From NCBI GenBank assembly GCA_023433835.1, contig JAEYTW010000321.1, forward strand, positions 1-21,778: DNA of 21,778 nt. Reading direction: 5' to 3'. Positions within the stretch are counted from its first letter, which is position 1, and every line of letters starts with the position of its first letter. Of the stretch, positions 1-6,363 are shown in pieces. Under the pieces are notes generated by a model. The model saw only the letters and a program-made list of their open reading frames with translations. It did no database searches and was not told where the DNA came from. Source of the stretch: Pseudomonadota bacterium. Lineage in GTDB: Bacteria; Pseudomonadota; Alphaproteobacteria; Ferrovibrionales; Ferrovibrionaceae. Both the position numbers and the translations under genes were made by a program.

Positions 1-1
1 C

Positions 2-373
2 GCGCCGCCCGCGCGCGGCTTCGACGTCGAAGGCTTGAGCCCCTGGGCACGCGAAGTCGTGCTGATCGAGGTGCGGGAGCGCACGCGCTATCGCTATGGG
101 TATTACGGTACCAATTTCCGCGCGGCCTTCGGCGTCGACATGACCGGTGCCCATGTCGACGAACTGCCGGGCGAGCAGGCTGGAATCCTTGCGGCCGAAT
201 ACGGCCATATCCGGCGCACCCGGCGGCCCTACTGGCGGATGTATGCCGCCTGGTTCGGCGATCATTCCGAAACCTGGGAGCGGCTGGCCATGCCGCTCTT
301 AGCGCCCGGCGGCGATGTCGGCTTCATCATCGCCGCCGCCTATCGCGCCGACAGCGACCTCAAGGCCGCGTGA
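2..373 (+). CDS. PAS_5-like domain protein, C-terminal part (5' end outside window)
   Basis: The reading frame is open to the left edge of the window, so this is the C-terminal part of a longer protein; the TTG at 35 is only an internal possibility. The visible 123 residues read as one alpha/beta sensor-like domain: a YGYYGTNF strand, an F/GVDMTGAHVDEL segment, a helix ending IRRTRRPYW, and a final strand set with LAMPLLAPGGDV then GFIIAAAYR. This order matches the PAS_5 family, which is common in alphaproteobacteria as stand-alone proteins of unknown ligand. No output domain follows. It converges on folB and is separated from it by two hairpin repeats that could end transcription from both sides. 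Family assignment is by pattern only. Confidence 0.6.
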   Translation, partial: APPARGFDVEGLSPWAREVVLIEVRERTRYRYGYYGTNFRAAFGVDMTGAHVDELPGEQAGILAAEYGHIRRTRRPYWRMYAAWFGDHSETWERLAMPLLAPGGDVGFIIAAAYRADSDLKAA

Positions 374-381
374 CTTCGGCC

Positions 382-419
382 TAGAGCATACCGCGTCATC
401 TTGGACGCGGTATGCTCTA
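382..419. repeat. Perfect palindromic repeat, 16-bp stem, between convergent genes
   Basis: The arms tagagcataccgcgtc (382-397) and gacgcggtatgctcta (404-419) are perfect reverse complements around a 6-base loop. It lies between the PAS-protein stop at 373 and the folB stop at 448. It could work as a bidirectional terminator, though neither side has a clear T tract. It shares the outer tagaNca/tgNtcta ends and an inner ccgcg/cgcgg core with the next hairpin, so both look like members of one dispersed palindromic family. Confidence 0.75.
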
Positions 420-430
420 AGCCTTTGAGC

Positions 431-481
431 TAGATCAATTATCCGCGTTAAATCGATTTCGATTTAACGCGGTTTGATCTA
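431..481. repeat. Palindromic repeat overlapping the 3' end of folB
   Basis: The outer arms tagatcaa (431-438) and ttgatcta (474-481) and the inner arms ccgcgttaaatcg (443-455) and cgatttaacgcgg (460-472) are exact reverse complements, giving a long hairpin with a 4-base loop and small internal bulges. The minus-strand folB stop (448-450) and its last ten or so codons lie inside it. The element is AT-richer than its surroundings. The layout suggests insertion of a mobile palindromic element at the end of folB. Confidence 0.75.
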
Positions 482-831
482 GTGATCTCGATGCCGACGA
501 TGGCGCCGGCGACCGCCTCGATCTTCTCGATCCGCACCATCACCCCGCGGGTCAGCGGGTTGGCGAGGCAGAGGGCGGCGATGCGCTCGGCCAGCGTCTC
601 GATCAGCCCGACATGCTCCTTCTGGCAAAGGGTGCGGACGGCGGCCGCGACCTTGTCGTAGGAAATCACTTCGGCATAGTTGTCGCTGACGAAACCGCCC
701 GCCGGCTCGATCGCGGAAATCCGCAGCGAGATGCGCAAGGGCTGCAGGCGGCCGTATTCATGCTCGTAGACGCCGATCGCCGCGGCGCAGGCGAGGTCGT
801 TGATCAGGACGTCGTAGAGGCGTTCGGACAT
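448..831 (-). CDS. folB: Dihydroneopterin aldolase
   Basis: FolB converts 7,8-dihydroneopterin to 6-hydroxymethyl-7,8-dihydropterin plus glycolaldehyde in cytoplasmic folate synthesis. The 127-residue protein has the family pattern: E23 in GVYEHE, Y58 in ISYD, the helix HVGLIETLAERI (73-84) and K103 near the end. These correspond to the pterin-binding Glu, the Tyr and the catalytic Lys of known aldolases. Length is normal for FolB (about 120). The ATG at 831 has an AAGGAAG-like ribosome site about 10 bases upstream. The tail after about ITR, reading SNRVKSKSI, is encoded by the palindromic repeat at 431-481 and is not expected in the family. No other folate gene is adjacent. Confidence 0.93.
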   Translation of the reverse strand: MSERLYDVLINDLACAAAIGVYEHEYGRLQPLRISLRISAIEPAGGFVSDNYAEVISYDKVAAAVRTLCQKEHVGLIETLAERIAALCLANPLTRGVMVRIEKIEAVAGAIVGIEITRSNRVKSKSI

Positions 832-846
832 GGCGTCGCGGCTTCC

Positions 847-875
847 TTAATTCGGGCGCTATCGCCCCTTATAAA
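847..875 (+). promoter_or_regulatory. Candidate promoter for the FliL-like gene
   Basis: TTAATT (847-852) and TATAAA (870-875) are spaced by 17 bases in the folB/FliL-like divergent gap. A start about 882 would leave too little leader for an ATG at 890 but fits the ATG at 911 with its own ribosome site. The -35 is weak. Confidence 0.35.
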
Positions 876-910
876 GCGCTGAGGCTGTAATGTCAGAGGT
901 GGCTTTCGTG

Positions 911-1369
911 ATGATCCGCAGGCTGGCCGCGGTACTGCTCGTGACCACGGCGCTGGCGCCGGCCCTGGCCTGGGGCGCCGATGACCCGCCCAAGAAGAAG
1001 GATGACGGCCCGGCCCTGCCGCCGGGCGCCACCAACCGGCTGATCATGCAGCCCTTCGCCGCCTCGGCCGCCACCAAGGAGGGGCAGATGGTGTCGATCC
1101 ATATCGAGCTGACGATGTTCGTCAAGAGCCCCGAAGCCCAGCTCGAGGCCGCGGCGCGCCAGTCGCCGATCATCCATGACGTGATCCGCCAGGTCCTGAC
1201 GGTCAAGGCCGACGAGTTCTACGGCACCCGCGGCATCCGCAACCTGACCAAGCTGATCGCCGATGTCATGAAGAAGCAGGTCGGCGACGACGGCTTCCAC
1301 TCGTTCTGCTACCGCCGGCTGTTCCGCACCGGCCAGGACACGACGCCTTACACGGACTGCAAGACTTAA
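911..1369 (+). CDS. FliL-like exported protein
   Basis: The protein begins with a clear Sec signal (MIRRLAAVLLVTTALAPALAWGA), so it should be periplasmic. After a Lys/Pro-rich linker comes a FliL-like core: a strand MVSIHIELTMFV, a helix with SPEAQLEAAARQSPIIHDVIRQVL, and a G-I-R-N-L-TKLIADVMKK helix, ending in a short C-terminal strand with two Cys. FliL normally sits at the flagellar motor with an N-terminal membrane anchor; here the anchor looks cleavable. No flagellar gene is in the window. An in-frame ATG at 890 exists, but AGAGGTGG at 895-902 is well placed for GTG 908/ATG 911, and the signal peptide starts cleanly there. The FliL link is a fold-level resemblance only. Confidence 0.7.
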   Translation: MIRRLAAVLLVTTALAPALAWGADDPPKKKDDGPALPPGATNRLIMQPFAASAATKEGQMVSIHIELTMFVKSPEAQLEAAARQSPIIHDVIRQVLTVKADEFYGTRGIRNLTKLIADVMKKQVGDDGFHSFCYRRLFRTGQDTTPYTDCKT

Positions 1370-1395
1370 GGATCCCGGCCGGAATCAGGTGGGGA

Positions 1396-1731
1396 TCAGA
1401 ACGCCAGGCACTCGCGCAGCTTGTCGGGGACACCCTTGTAGCGGATCTGGCACCCATCCTGGATGGCCAGCTTGACCAGGCGCGAATCGCTCTTGTTCAT
1501 GCAGGCGCGCAGCTTGTCGGGCACGCCCTTGTAGCGGGCGACGCAGCCGTCCGACAGCGCCAGTTCCTGCAGGCGGTTGTAGGGGGGGCCCGACGACCGG
1601 CTGGACGAGCCCGAGTTCGACGACCCGCCGGTCGAGGTCGGGATGGCATCGAGCATGTCGGCATTGCAACCGGCCAGGAACATGGCCGCCACGGCCACGA
1701 CCCCGATGCGCGCCGCGATCTTCGTCTTCAT
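1396..1731 (-). CDS. Small lipoprotein with two Cys-framed repeats
   Basis: The 111-residue product starts with MKTKIAARIGVVAVAAMFLAGC, a lipoprotein signal whose lipobox LAGC places the lipidated Cys at residue 22. A Gly/Ser-rich linker (about 32-48) follows. Then come two copies of a 31-residue unit with the core DGCxxRYKGVPDKLRxC (C63/C77 and C94/C108). The Cys spacing is identical in both, which suggests one disulfide per repeat. I do not recognise the family. The reading frame continues upstream to 1803, but ATG 1731 has GGGAGAG about 8 bases before it and gives the signal peptide directly. The gene is convergent with the FliL-like gene (26 bases between stops) and divergent from the next gene. 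Confidence 0.82.
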   Translation of the reverse strand: MKTKIAARIGVVAVAAMFLAGCNADMLDAIPTSTGGSSNSGSSSRSSGPPYNRLQELALSDGCVARYKGVPDKLRACMNKSDSRLVKLAIQDGCQIRYKGVPDKLRECLAF

Positions 1732-1874
1732 TCCCCACTCTCCCAAAGAGTTTGTCTTGCCCAACTGATACACCATGCTAGCTTGTCCGACGTGTCGATG
1801 CATCAGCCCAGAATGGCGGGTGGTTCGGTCCGCTTCGGCACTTACATCAGATAAGCTAGAAGAGCGAAACGCGA

Positions 1875-3026
1875 ATGACCCCGTCGCTAGAGGCCGTGCT
1901 GTTTGCCAGCCCGACGATTTCCCTGAACGTCAATATGCTGAGCAACGGTCTCGACGAGAAAGACCTGATGTTCCGCAACAAGGCGATGAACGGGGTCATC
2001 CTTTTCAAGTTCCCGAACTTCGACACCACCGAGGACCATTCCGCCGGCATTCCCGGCATGGATCTCTACGGCCCCAAGCGCACCACCATGCCGGTGCGCA
2101 CCGGCATCTTCGTGCCCAAGGACCGCGCCGACCTGCCGCTCGGCGGCTATGGCATCTATCTCGACGACAAGAAATCGTCGGAGTACCTGATCCGGCATCT
2201 CGGCCTCTCGGAGAAGGAGGAGGCCTACCAGAACGACTTCCGCATCATGCATCTCCTGGAGGCGATGCCGTCGCTGGATCCGTTCATCCTGCAGACCTCG
2301 TTCAAGCAGCATGGCGTCGAGGTGCATCCCCGCTACGTCTCGATCGTCGACGAGCAGGTCGCCCAGATCCGCGCGATCATCGCCGAGAAGGTCAAGCCGA
2401 TCATCGCCAAGGCGCTCGGCATCGCCGATCAGAGCGCGCTGGAGGTCAAGGCCAAGCGCTTCATCGATGCCATCTGGGACCCGACGATGGGCGAGGCCGG
2501 CGTGTTCATCACCGCCTTCGGCATCAAGCCCGACGACGCGCCGGCGACGTTCTCGGCCTGGAAGGGCGTGACCTTCTTCCAGCACGAGTTCAGCCGCGGC
2601 CAGTCCGACCTGTCGAAGATGACCGCCTGGCTCGATTCCCCCGATTCGCTGCCGCTCGACTACCGTCGGCTGGGCCAGGGCGAGAAGCAGCAGATCACCA
2701 TGTTCCGCGATTCCGTGCGCGCCAAGGTGCGCAAGGTGATGCGCAACGTGAACATGCTGTTCGGCGCCTACGAGCAGAGCTACCAGGAATTCATCATGCT
2801 GAACAACCCGAAGCAGTTTCGGGATTTCCTGTTCAAGGCGGAGAGTTACTACTGGACGCTCGGGGCCTGCAACGGCGTGCTTGCCCAGGTCTGCGGCACG
2901 TGGAAACGTTACTGCTTCTCCAACGGCCAGAAGCGGCCGCTGAACTTCGATCTGCTGGAACGGCTCTACAAGGTGTGTGACTCCATCCTGAAGAGCCGCG
3001 AGGGCGACAACAACGCCGTGGGATGA
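1875..3026 (+). CDS. Conserved-looking protein of unknown function, 383 residues
   Basis: I do not recognise this family. The product is soluble, with no signal peptide or membrane segment. The N-terminal third (about 1-115) is rich in strands (VNMLSNGLDEKDLMF, MNGVILFKFPNFD, TTMPVRTGIFVPKD, GGYGIYLDD). The rest is mostly helical, with QVAQIRAIIAEKVKPIIAKAL around 165-185 and SVRAKVRKVMRNVNMLFGAYEQSYQEF around 275-301. Four Cys cluster in the last 60 residues. ATG 1875 follows AGAAGAG by about 9 bases. Codon use is typical of the window, so recent transfer is not indicated. It probably shares transcription with the gene at 3139, 112 bases downstream. Confidence 0.8.
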   Translation: MTPSLEAVLFASPTISLNVNMLSNGLDEKDLMFRNKAMNGVILFKFPNFDTTEDHSAGIPGMDLYGPKRTTMPVRTGIFVPKDRADLPLGGYGIYLDDKKSSEYLIRHLGLSEKEEAYQNDFRIMHLLEAMPSLDPFILQTSFKQHGVEVHPRYVSIVDEQVAQIRAIIAEKVKPIIAKALGIADQSALEVKAKRFIDAIWDPTMGEAGVFITAFGIKPDDAPATFSAWKGVTFFQHEFSRGQSDLSKMTAWLDSPDSLPLDYRRLGQGEKQQITMFRDSVRAKVRKVMRNVNMLFGAYEQSYQEFIMLNNPKQFRDFLFKAESYYWTLGACNGVLAQVCGTWKRYCFSNGQKRPLNFDLLERLYKVCDSILKSREGDNNAVG

Positions 3027-3138
3027 TCCCTATCCCCGCCAGCGGCGCGCGCCGGAGGCGATTATTGCACGCAAGCACCAGGATTGACCGGCCTGCCCGG
3101 GTTGGCGATGATCCCTTCGAAGGAGAGAAGGGGCAGAG

Positions 3139-3693
3139 ATGACGGGCAGTCCGGCCAACGCCGACGCCAAAGAGGGGCTGGAGCACGATGCCGGCCCCGC
3201 CGACGATATGGACCCCGCCGACGACCTGCCGGCGGAAGTGCTGGAATTGGCCGGCACGAACATCAATGCCCAGACCTATCTGGCCACCGACTATCTCAAT
3301 CATTTCAACGAGATCGTGATGTTTCTCGAAATGATCCCGGATATGCCGGACATGTTCGAGGAAGCCAAGGCCTGGGCGCCCAAGGGCTATGCCGACCATT
3401 TCCGGGATTCGAGCTTCAAGGACAAGGCACTGGCGATCCGCGCCTATGACGCGGCCCCGCCGCGCTATCGGCGGATGTTCGACCGGACGGTGGCCAGGAT
3501 GAACGGGCAGCTGGTCGCCGGCCTCGGCCGCATCGACGCGGCGATCGCCGCCGGCAACACCACCGAACTCACCTTCCTGGTCCAGCAGGTCTCGCGCTCG
3601 ACCCAGCGGCTGATCGACGTCTGTTCGTCGATCATCCACGGTAACGTCCGGACGATGAGCCAGACCCAGATCGACGAGGCGCTGGCGTTCTGA
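3139..3693 (+). CDS. Unknown helical protein with C-terminal FliM-like SQxxIDxxL motif
   Basis: The 184-residue protein is not recognised. An acidic, low-complexity N-terminus (about 10-35, with PADD repeated) precedes a mainly helical body: NAQTYLATDYLNHFNEIVMFLEMI, then RRMFDRTVARMNGQLVAGLGRIDAAI and TELTFLVQQVSRSTQRLIDVCSSII. The last 12 residues are MSQTQIDEALAF. They fit the SQxxIDxxL pattern seen at the N-terminus of the flagellar switch protein FliM, where it binds CheY; an amphipathic C-terminal peptide also serves CheY docking in CheZ. That this protein docks a response regulator is inference only. A strong ribosome site (AAGGAGAGAAGGGG) precedes ATG 3139. It follows the 1875 gene on the same strand. 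Confidence 0.8.
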   Translation: MTGSPANADAKEGLEHDAGPADDMDPADDLPAEVLELAGTNINAQTYLATDYLNHFNEIVMFLEMIPDMPDMFEEAKAWAPKGYADHFRDSSFKDKALAIRAYDAAPPRYRRMFDRTVARMNGQLVAGLGRIDAAIAAGNTTELTFLVQQVSRSTQRLIDVCSSIIHGNVRTMSQTQIDEALAF

Positions 3694-3807
3694 CCTTTCG
3701 CCCTTTTGCACTGCGGTAAGGCTGTGCTATCTAGATGCGGTAGGTCACGTGGTGCCCGCCTGCTATGAGTTGCCCGGGGGCATCCAGTAACGGAGAGCGG
3801 CTGTCCG

Positions 3808-4854
3808 ATGCTTTATCGTCGTCTCGGTCACAGCGATCTCAAGGTGTCGGCGATCTGCCTCGGCACCATGACCTTCGGCGAACAAAACACCGAGGCCGAC
3901 GCCCATGCCCAGCTCGACCTTGCGGTCGGCCGGGGCGTCAACTTCATCGATGCCGCGGAAATGTACCCGGTGCCGCCGATGGCCTCGACCGCCGGCCGGA
4001 CGGAAGCCTATATCGGCTCCTGGCTGAAGGCGCGCGGCGGCCGCGACAAGGTGATCCTGGCCACCAAGGTGGCGGGCCGCGGGCCTTCGACCTGGCTGCG
4101 CCAGGGCAGCGTGCCGGAAACCCGGCTCGACCGTGCCCAGATCGTCGAGGCGGTCGACGCCTCGCTCGCCAAGCTCGGCACCGACTATATCGACCTCTAC
4201 CAGATCCACTGGCCCGACCGGCCGACCAACCATTTCGGCAAGCTGAACTACGAGGCGCCGACGGAAGACGATTCGATCCCGATCGAGGAAACCCTGTCGG
4301 TCATGGGCGATCTGGTCCGGGCGGGCAAGATCCGCCATGTCGGGCTGTCGAACGAATCGCCCTGGGGCGTGCACCGCTATCTGCGCGCCGCCGAGACGCT
4401 CGGCCTGCCGCGGCCGGTCTCGATCCAGAACGCCTACAGCCTGGTCAACCGCGTCTTCGAGATCGGCCTGGCCGAGTTCGCCGCGCGCGAAGACCTGCCG
4501 CTGATGTGCTATTCGCCGCTGGCGATGGGCGTGCTGTGCGGCAAGTACCTGAACGGCGCCCGGCCGGCCGGGGCGCGGCTGACGCTCTACGAACGCTTCA
4601 AGCGCTATTCCAACCCCGAGACCGACCGGGCCGCCGCCGAATACGTGGCGCTGGCCGGCCGCCTCGGCATCAGGCCGGGCCATCTGGCGCTTGCCTTCGC
4701 CCTGTCGCGGCCGTTCATGGCTTCGGTGATCATCGGGGCGACCACGCTCGACCAGCTCAAGGAGAACATCGACGCGATCGACGTGACGCTCGGGGCCGAT
4801 GCCCTGGCCGCGGTCGACGCCATCCACAGGAACCAGCCCAACCCGTCGCCCTGA
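3808..4854 (+). CDS. tas: Aldo/keto reductase, Tas-like
   Basis: A 348-residue NADPH-dependent aldo/keto reductase whose sequence closely follows Escherichia coli Tas as I remember it: GLGTMTFGEQN-type start, DAHAQLD, AEMYPVPP, YQIHWPDRPTN, QNAYSLVNR, TGKYLNGA-like CGKYLNGARPAGAR and IIGATTLDQLKENI. The AKR tetrad is present as D48, Y53, K87 and H134. The family reduces aldehydes and ketones in the cytoplasm; the physiological substrate of Tas is not settled. ATG 3808 has a GGAGAG site somewhat far upstream (about 11 bases). The 114-base gap before it suggests its own promoter, but no strong one is seen. Confidence 0.92.
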   Translation: MLYRRLGHSDLKVSAICLGTMTFGEQNTEADAHAQLDLAVGRGVNFIDAAEMYPVPPMASTAGRTEAYIGSWLKARGGRDKVILATKVAGRGPSTWLRQGSVPETRLDRAQIVEAVDASLAKLGTDYIDLYQIHWPDRPTNHFGKLNYEAPTEDDSIPIEETLSVMGDLVRAGKIRHVGLSNESPWGVHRYLRAAETLGLPRPVSIQNAYSLVNRVFEIGLAEFAAREDLPLMCYSPLAMGVLCGKYLNGARPAGARLTLYERFKRYSNPETDRAAAEYVALAGRLGIRPGHLALAFALSRPFMASVIIGATTLDQLKENIDAIDVTLGADALAAVDAIHRNQPNPSP

Positions 4855-4896
4855 ACTAAGTCCGTCTCACGTCAACCCCCTGATGGAGGGTGCGCC

Positions 4897-5538
4897 ATGA
4901 TCCGACTGTTCGTAGCCCTGACCCTGCCCGAAAACGTACGGCAGGGTTTGTCGTTTTTATGCGGCGGCGTGCCCGGCGCGCGCTGGCAGCGGCCCGACCA
5001 GATGCATCTGACATTGCGCTTCATCGGCGAGATCGACGAGGGCACCGCCGGCGACGTGGTCGAGGCCCTGGAAAGCGTGACGATGGATCCGTTTCCGCTG
5101 GCGGTGCAGGGGGTGGGCGCATTCGGCGAGAAGCGCCGCTCGCACGTGCTGTGGGCCGGGCTGAAGCCCGAACCCGAACTCCTGCGGCTGCAGGCCAAGA
5201 TCGAGACCGCGCTGATCCGCGTCGGGCTGGAGCCCGAGCGGCGCAAGTACCAGCCCCATGTCACCCTGGCCCGGCTCAACCAGACCAGCGAGGCCAAGGT
5301 GGTCGAATTCCTGTCGGCCCATGGCGGGTTCTCGCTGCCGCCGTTCATGGTCGAGGGCTTCGCGCTCTATTCGTCGTTCCGCAGCCATGGCGGCGCGATC
5401 TACCGGCCGGAGGAAAGCTTCGCCCTGGGCGGCTATGATTTCGGCGACGAGGACGAGGGCTACGACGACGATCATGCCGAGGACGAGCATGGCCATCACG
5501 AGGATGCACGGACCCCTTTCTGGGCCGACGCCGGCTGA
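4897..5538 (+). CDS. thpR: RNA 2',3'-cyclic phosphodiesterase (2H family, LigT/ThpR)
   Basis: A 2H phosphoesterase of 213 residues. Both catalytic HxTx motifs are present: HLTL at 37-40 and HVTL at 121-124, in the expected surroundings (MIRLFVAL start; RWQRPDQMHLTLRFIG; YQPHVTLAR). The family hydrolyses 2',3'-cyclic phosphates and in vitro ligates 2'-5' RNA ends. The catalytic domain ends near residue 180 and is followed by an unusual acidic, His-rich tail (about 182-204, with GDEDEGYDDDHAEDEHGHHED). GGAGGG lies about 6 bases before ATG 4897. The sirtuin gene begins 16 bases downstream, so the two are probably cotranscribed. Confidence 0.92.
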   Translation: MIRLFVALTLPENVRQGLSFLCGGVPGARWQRPDQMHLTLRFIGEIDEGTAGDVVEALESVTMDPFPLAVQGVGAFGEKRRSHVLWAGLKPEPELLRLQAKIETALIRVGLEPERRKYQPHVTLARLNQTSEAKVVEFLSAHGGFSLPPFMVEGFALYSSFRSHGGAIYRPEESFALGGYDFGDEDEGYDDDHAEDEHGHHEDARTPFWADAG

Positions 5539-5554
5539 GGCATAAGCGACGGCC

Positions 5555-6253
5555 GTGACCTACCACCGCATCGTCATCCTGACCGGGGCCGGGATCTCGG
5601 CCGAATCCGGCCTCGGCACCTTCCGCGACAGGGACGGGCTGTGGACGCGCTATGACCTCGAGGAGGTGGCGACGCCGGAAGGCTTCGCCCGCAACCCGGC
5701 CTTCGTCCACGAGTTCTACAATGCCCGGCGGGCCAACTGCCTGGCGGCCGAGCCCAACGCCGCCCATCGCGCGCTGGCCGAGCTCGAGGCGAACTACCGG
5801 GGCGACGTCCTGATCGTCACCCAGAACGTCGACGACCTGCATGAACGGGCGGGCAGCCGGCGCCTGCTGCACATGCATGGCGAACTCCTGAAGATCCGCT
5901 GCGTCAACTGCGGCGCGATTCATGGCTGGAGCCATGACTGCTTCGTCGAGACGCCCTGCCCGAGCTGCCTCGTCGCCGGTTACCTGCGGCCCCATGTCGT
6001 GTGGTTTCGCGAGATGCCGATGCACATGGAGCCGATCTACGCCGCGCTGGCCGCATGCGACCTGTTCCTGGCCATCGGCACCTCGGGCAATGTCTACCCG
6101 GCCGCCGACTTCGTCGCCGAGGCGGCGGGCCATACGGTCGAACTCAACCTGGAGCCATCCGACCGCGCCGGCATGTTTGCCGAGGCCGTGCACGGCCCGG
6201 CCTCGATCATCGTTCCCGCCTACGTCGCCCGGCTGCTGGCCGGCCAGGCATAG
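5555..6253 (+). CDS. cobB: Sir2-family NAD-dependent deacylase, class III (CobB-like)
   Basis: A sirtuin of 232 residues, which removes acyl groups from lysines using NAD and yields O-acyl-ADP-ribose. The NAD site is clear: GAGISAESGLGTFRD (11-25) and TQNVDDLHERAG (89-100). Catalytic H108 sits in HMHGEL. Zinc ligands are C116/C119 and C135/C138. Y55 and R58 form the YxxR pair of class III enzymes, known for preferring succinyl and malonyl lysine. GTG 5555 is the only in-frame start after an upstream stop at 5543; its ribosome site is weak, consistent with coupling to thpR 16 bases upstream. The nearby acyl-CoA genes make deacylase control plausible but do not prove it. Confidence 0.95.
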   Translation: MTYHRIVILTGAGISAESGLGTFRDRDGLWTRYDLEEVATPEGFARNPAFVHEFYNARRANCLAAEPNAAHRALAELEANYRGDVLIVTQNVDDLHERAGSRRLLHMHGELLKIRCVNCGAIHGWSHDCFVETPCPSCLVAGYLRPHVVWFREMPMHMEPIYAALAACDLFLAIGTSGNVYPAADFVAEAAGHTVELNLEPSDRAGMFAEAVHGPASIIVPAYVARLLAGQA

Positions 6254-6275
6254 TCCCGGGCAGTATTCGCCCCGG

Positions 6276-6294
6276 GCCGGGCAATTGGCCCGGC
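6276..6294 (+). terminator. Possible hairpin after the sirtuin gene
   Basis: gccgggc (6276-6282) and gcccggc (6288-6294) pair around the loop aattg, 22 bases after the sirtuin stop. There is no T run after it, so intrinsic termination is uncertain. Confidence 0.3.
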
Positions 6295-6363
6295 GTACAG
6301 GAAGGCTTGGCCCCATAAGCCCGCGATGGTAGCGTTGCGCCCGTTCGGGGGAGTTGCCAGATC

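Noticed and set aside
382..481. CRISPR or integration-site interpretation of the two adjacent hairpins
   Set aside because: Only two non-identical palindromes, no spacers of constant length, and no cas, integrase or tRNA gene nearby.
1371..1397. gatccc/gggatc inverted repeat between the FliL-like gene and the lipoprotein
   Set aside because: Six-base arms with a 15-base loop and no T run; too weak to call a terminator.
1775..2980. Overlapping 401-codon plus-strand frame
   Set aside because: Arg/Pro-rich frame-shifted shadow of the 1875 gene, which has a proper ribosome site and balanced composition.
3706..3733. TTGCAC with TATCTA as a promoter for the aldo/keto reductase
   Set aside because: Both hexamers are poor matches; such pairs are expected by chance.
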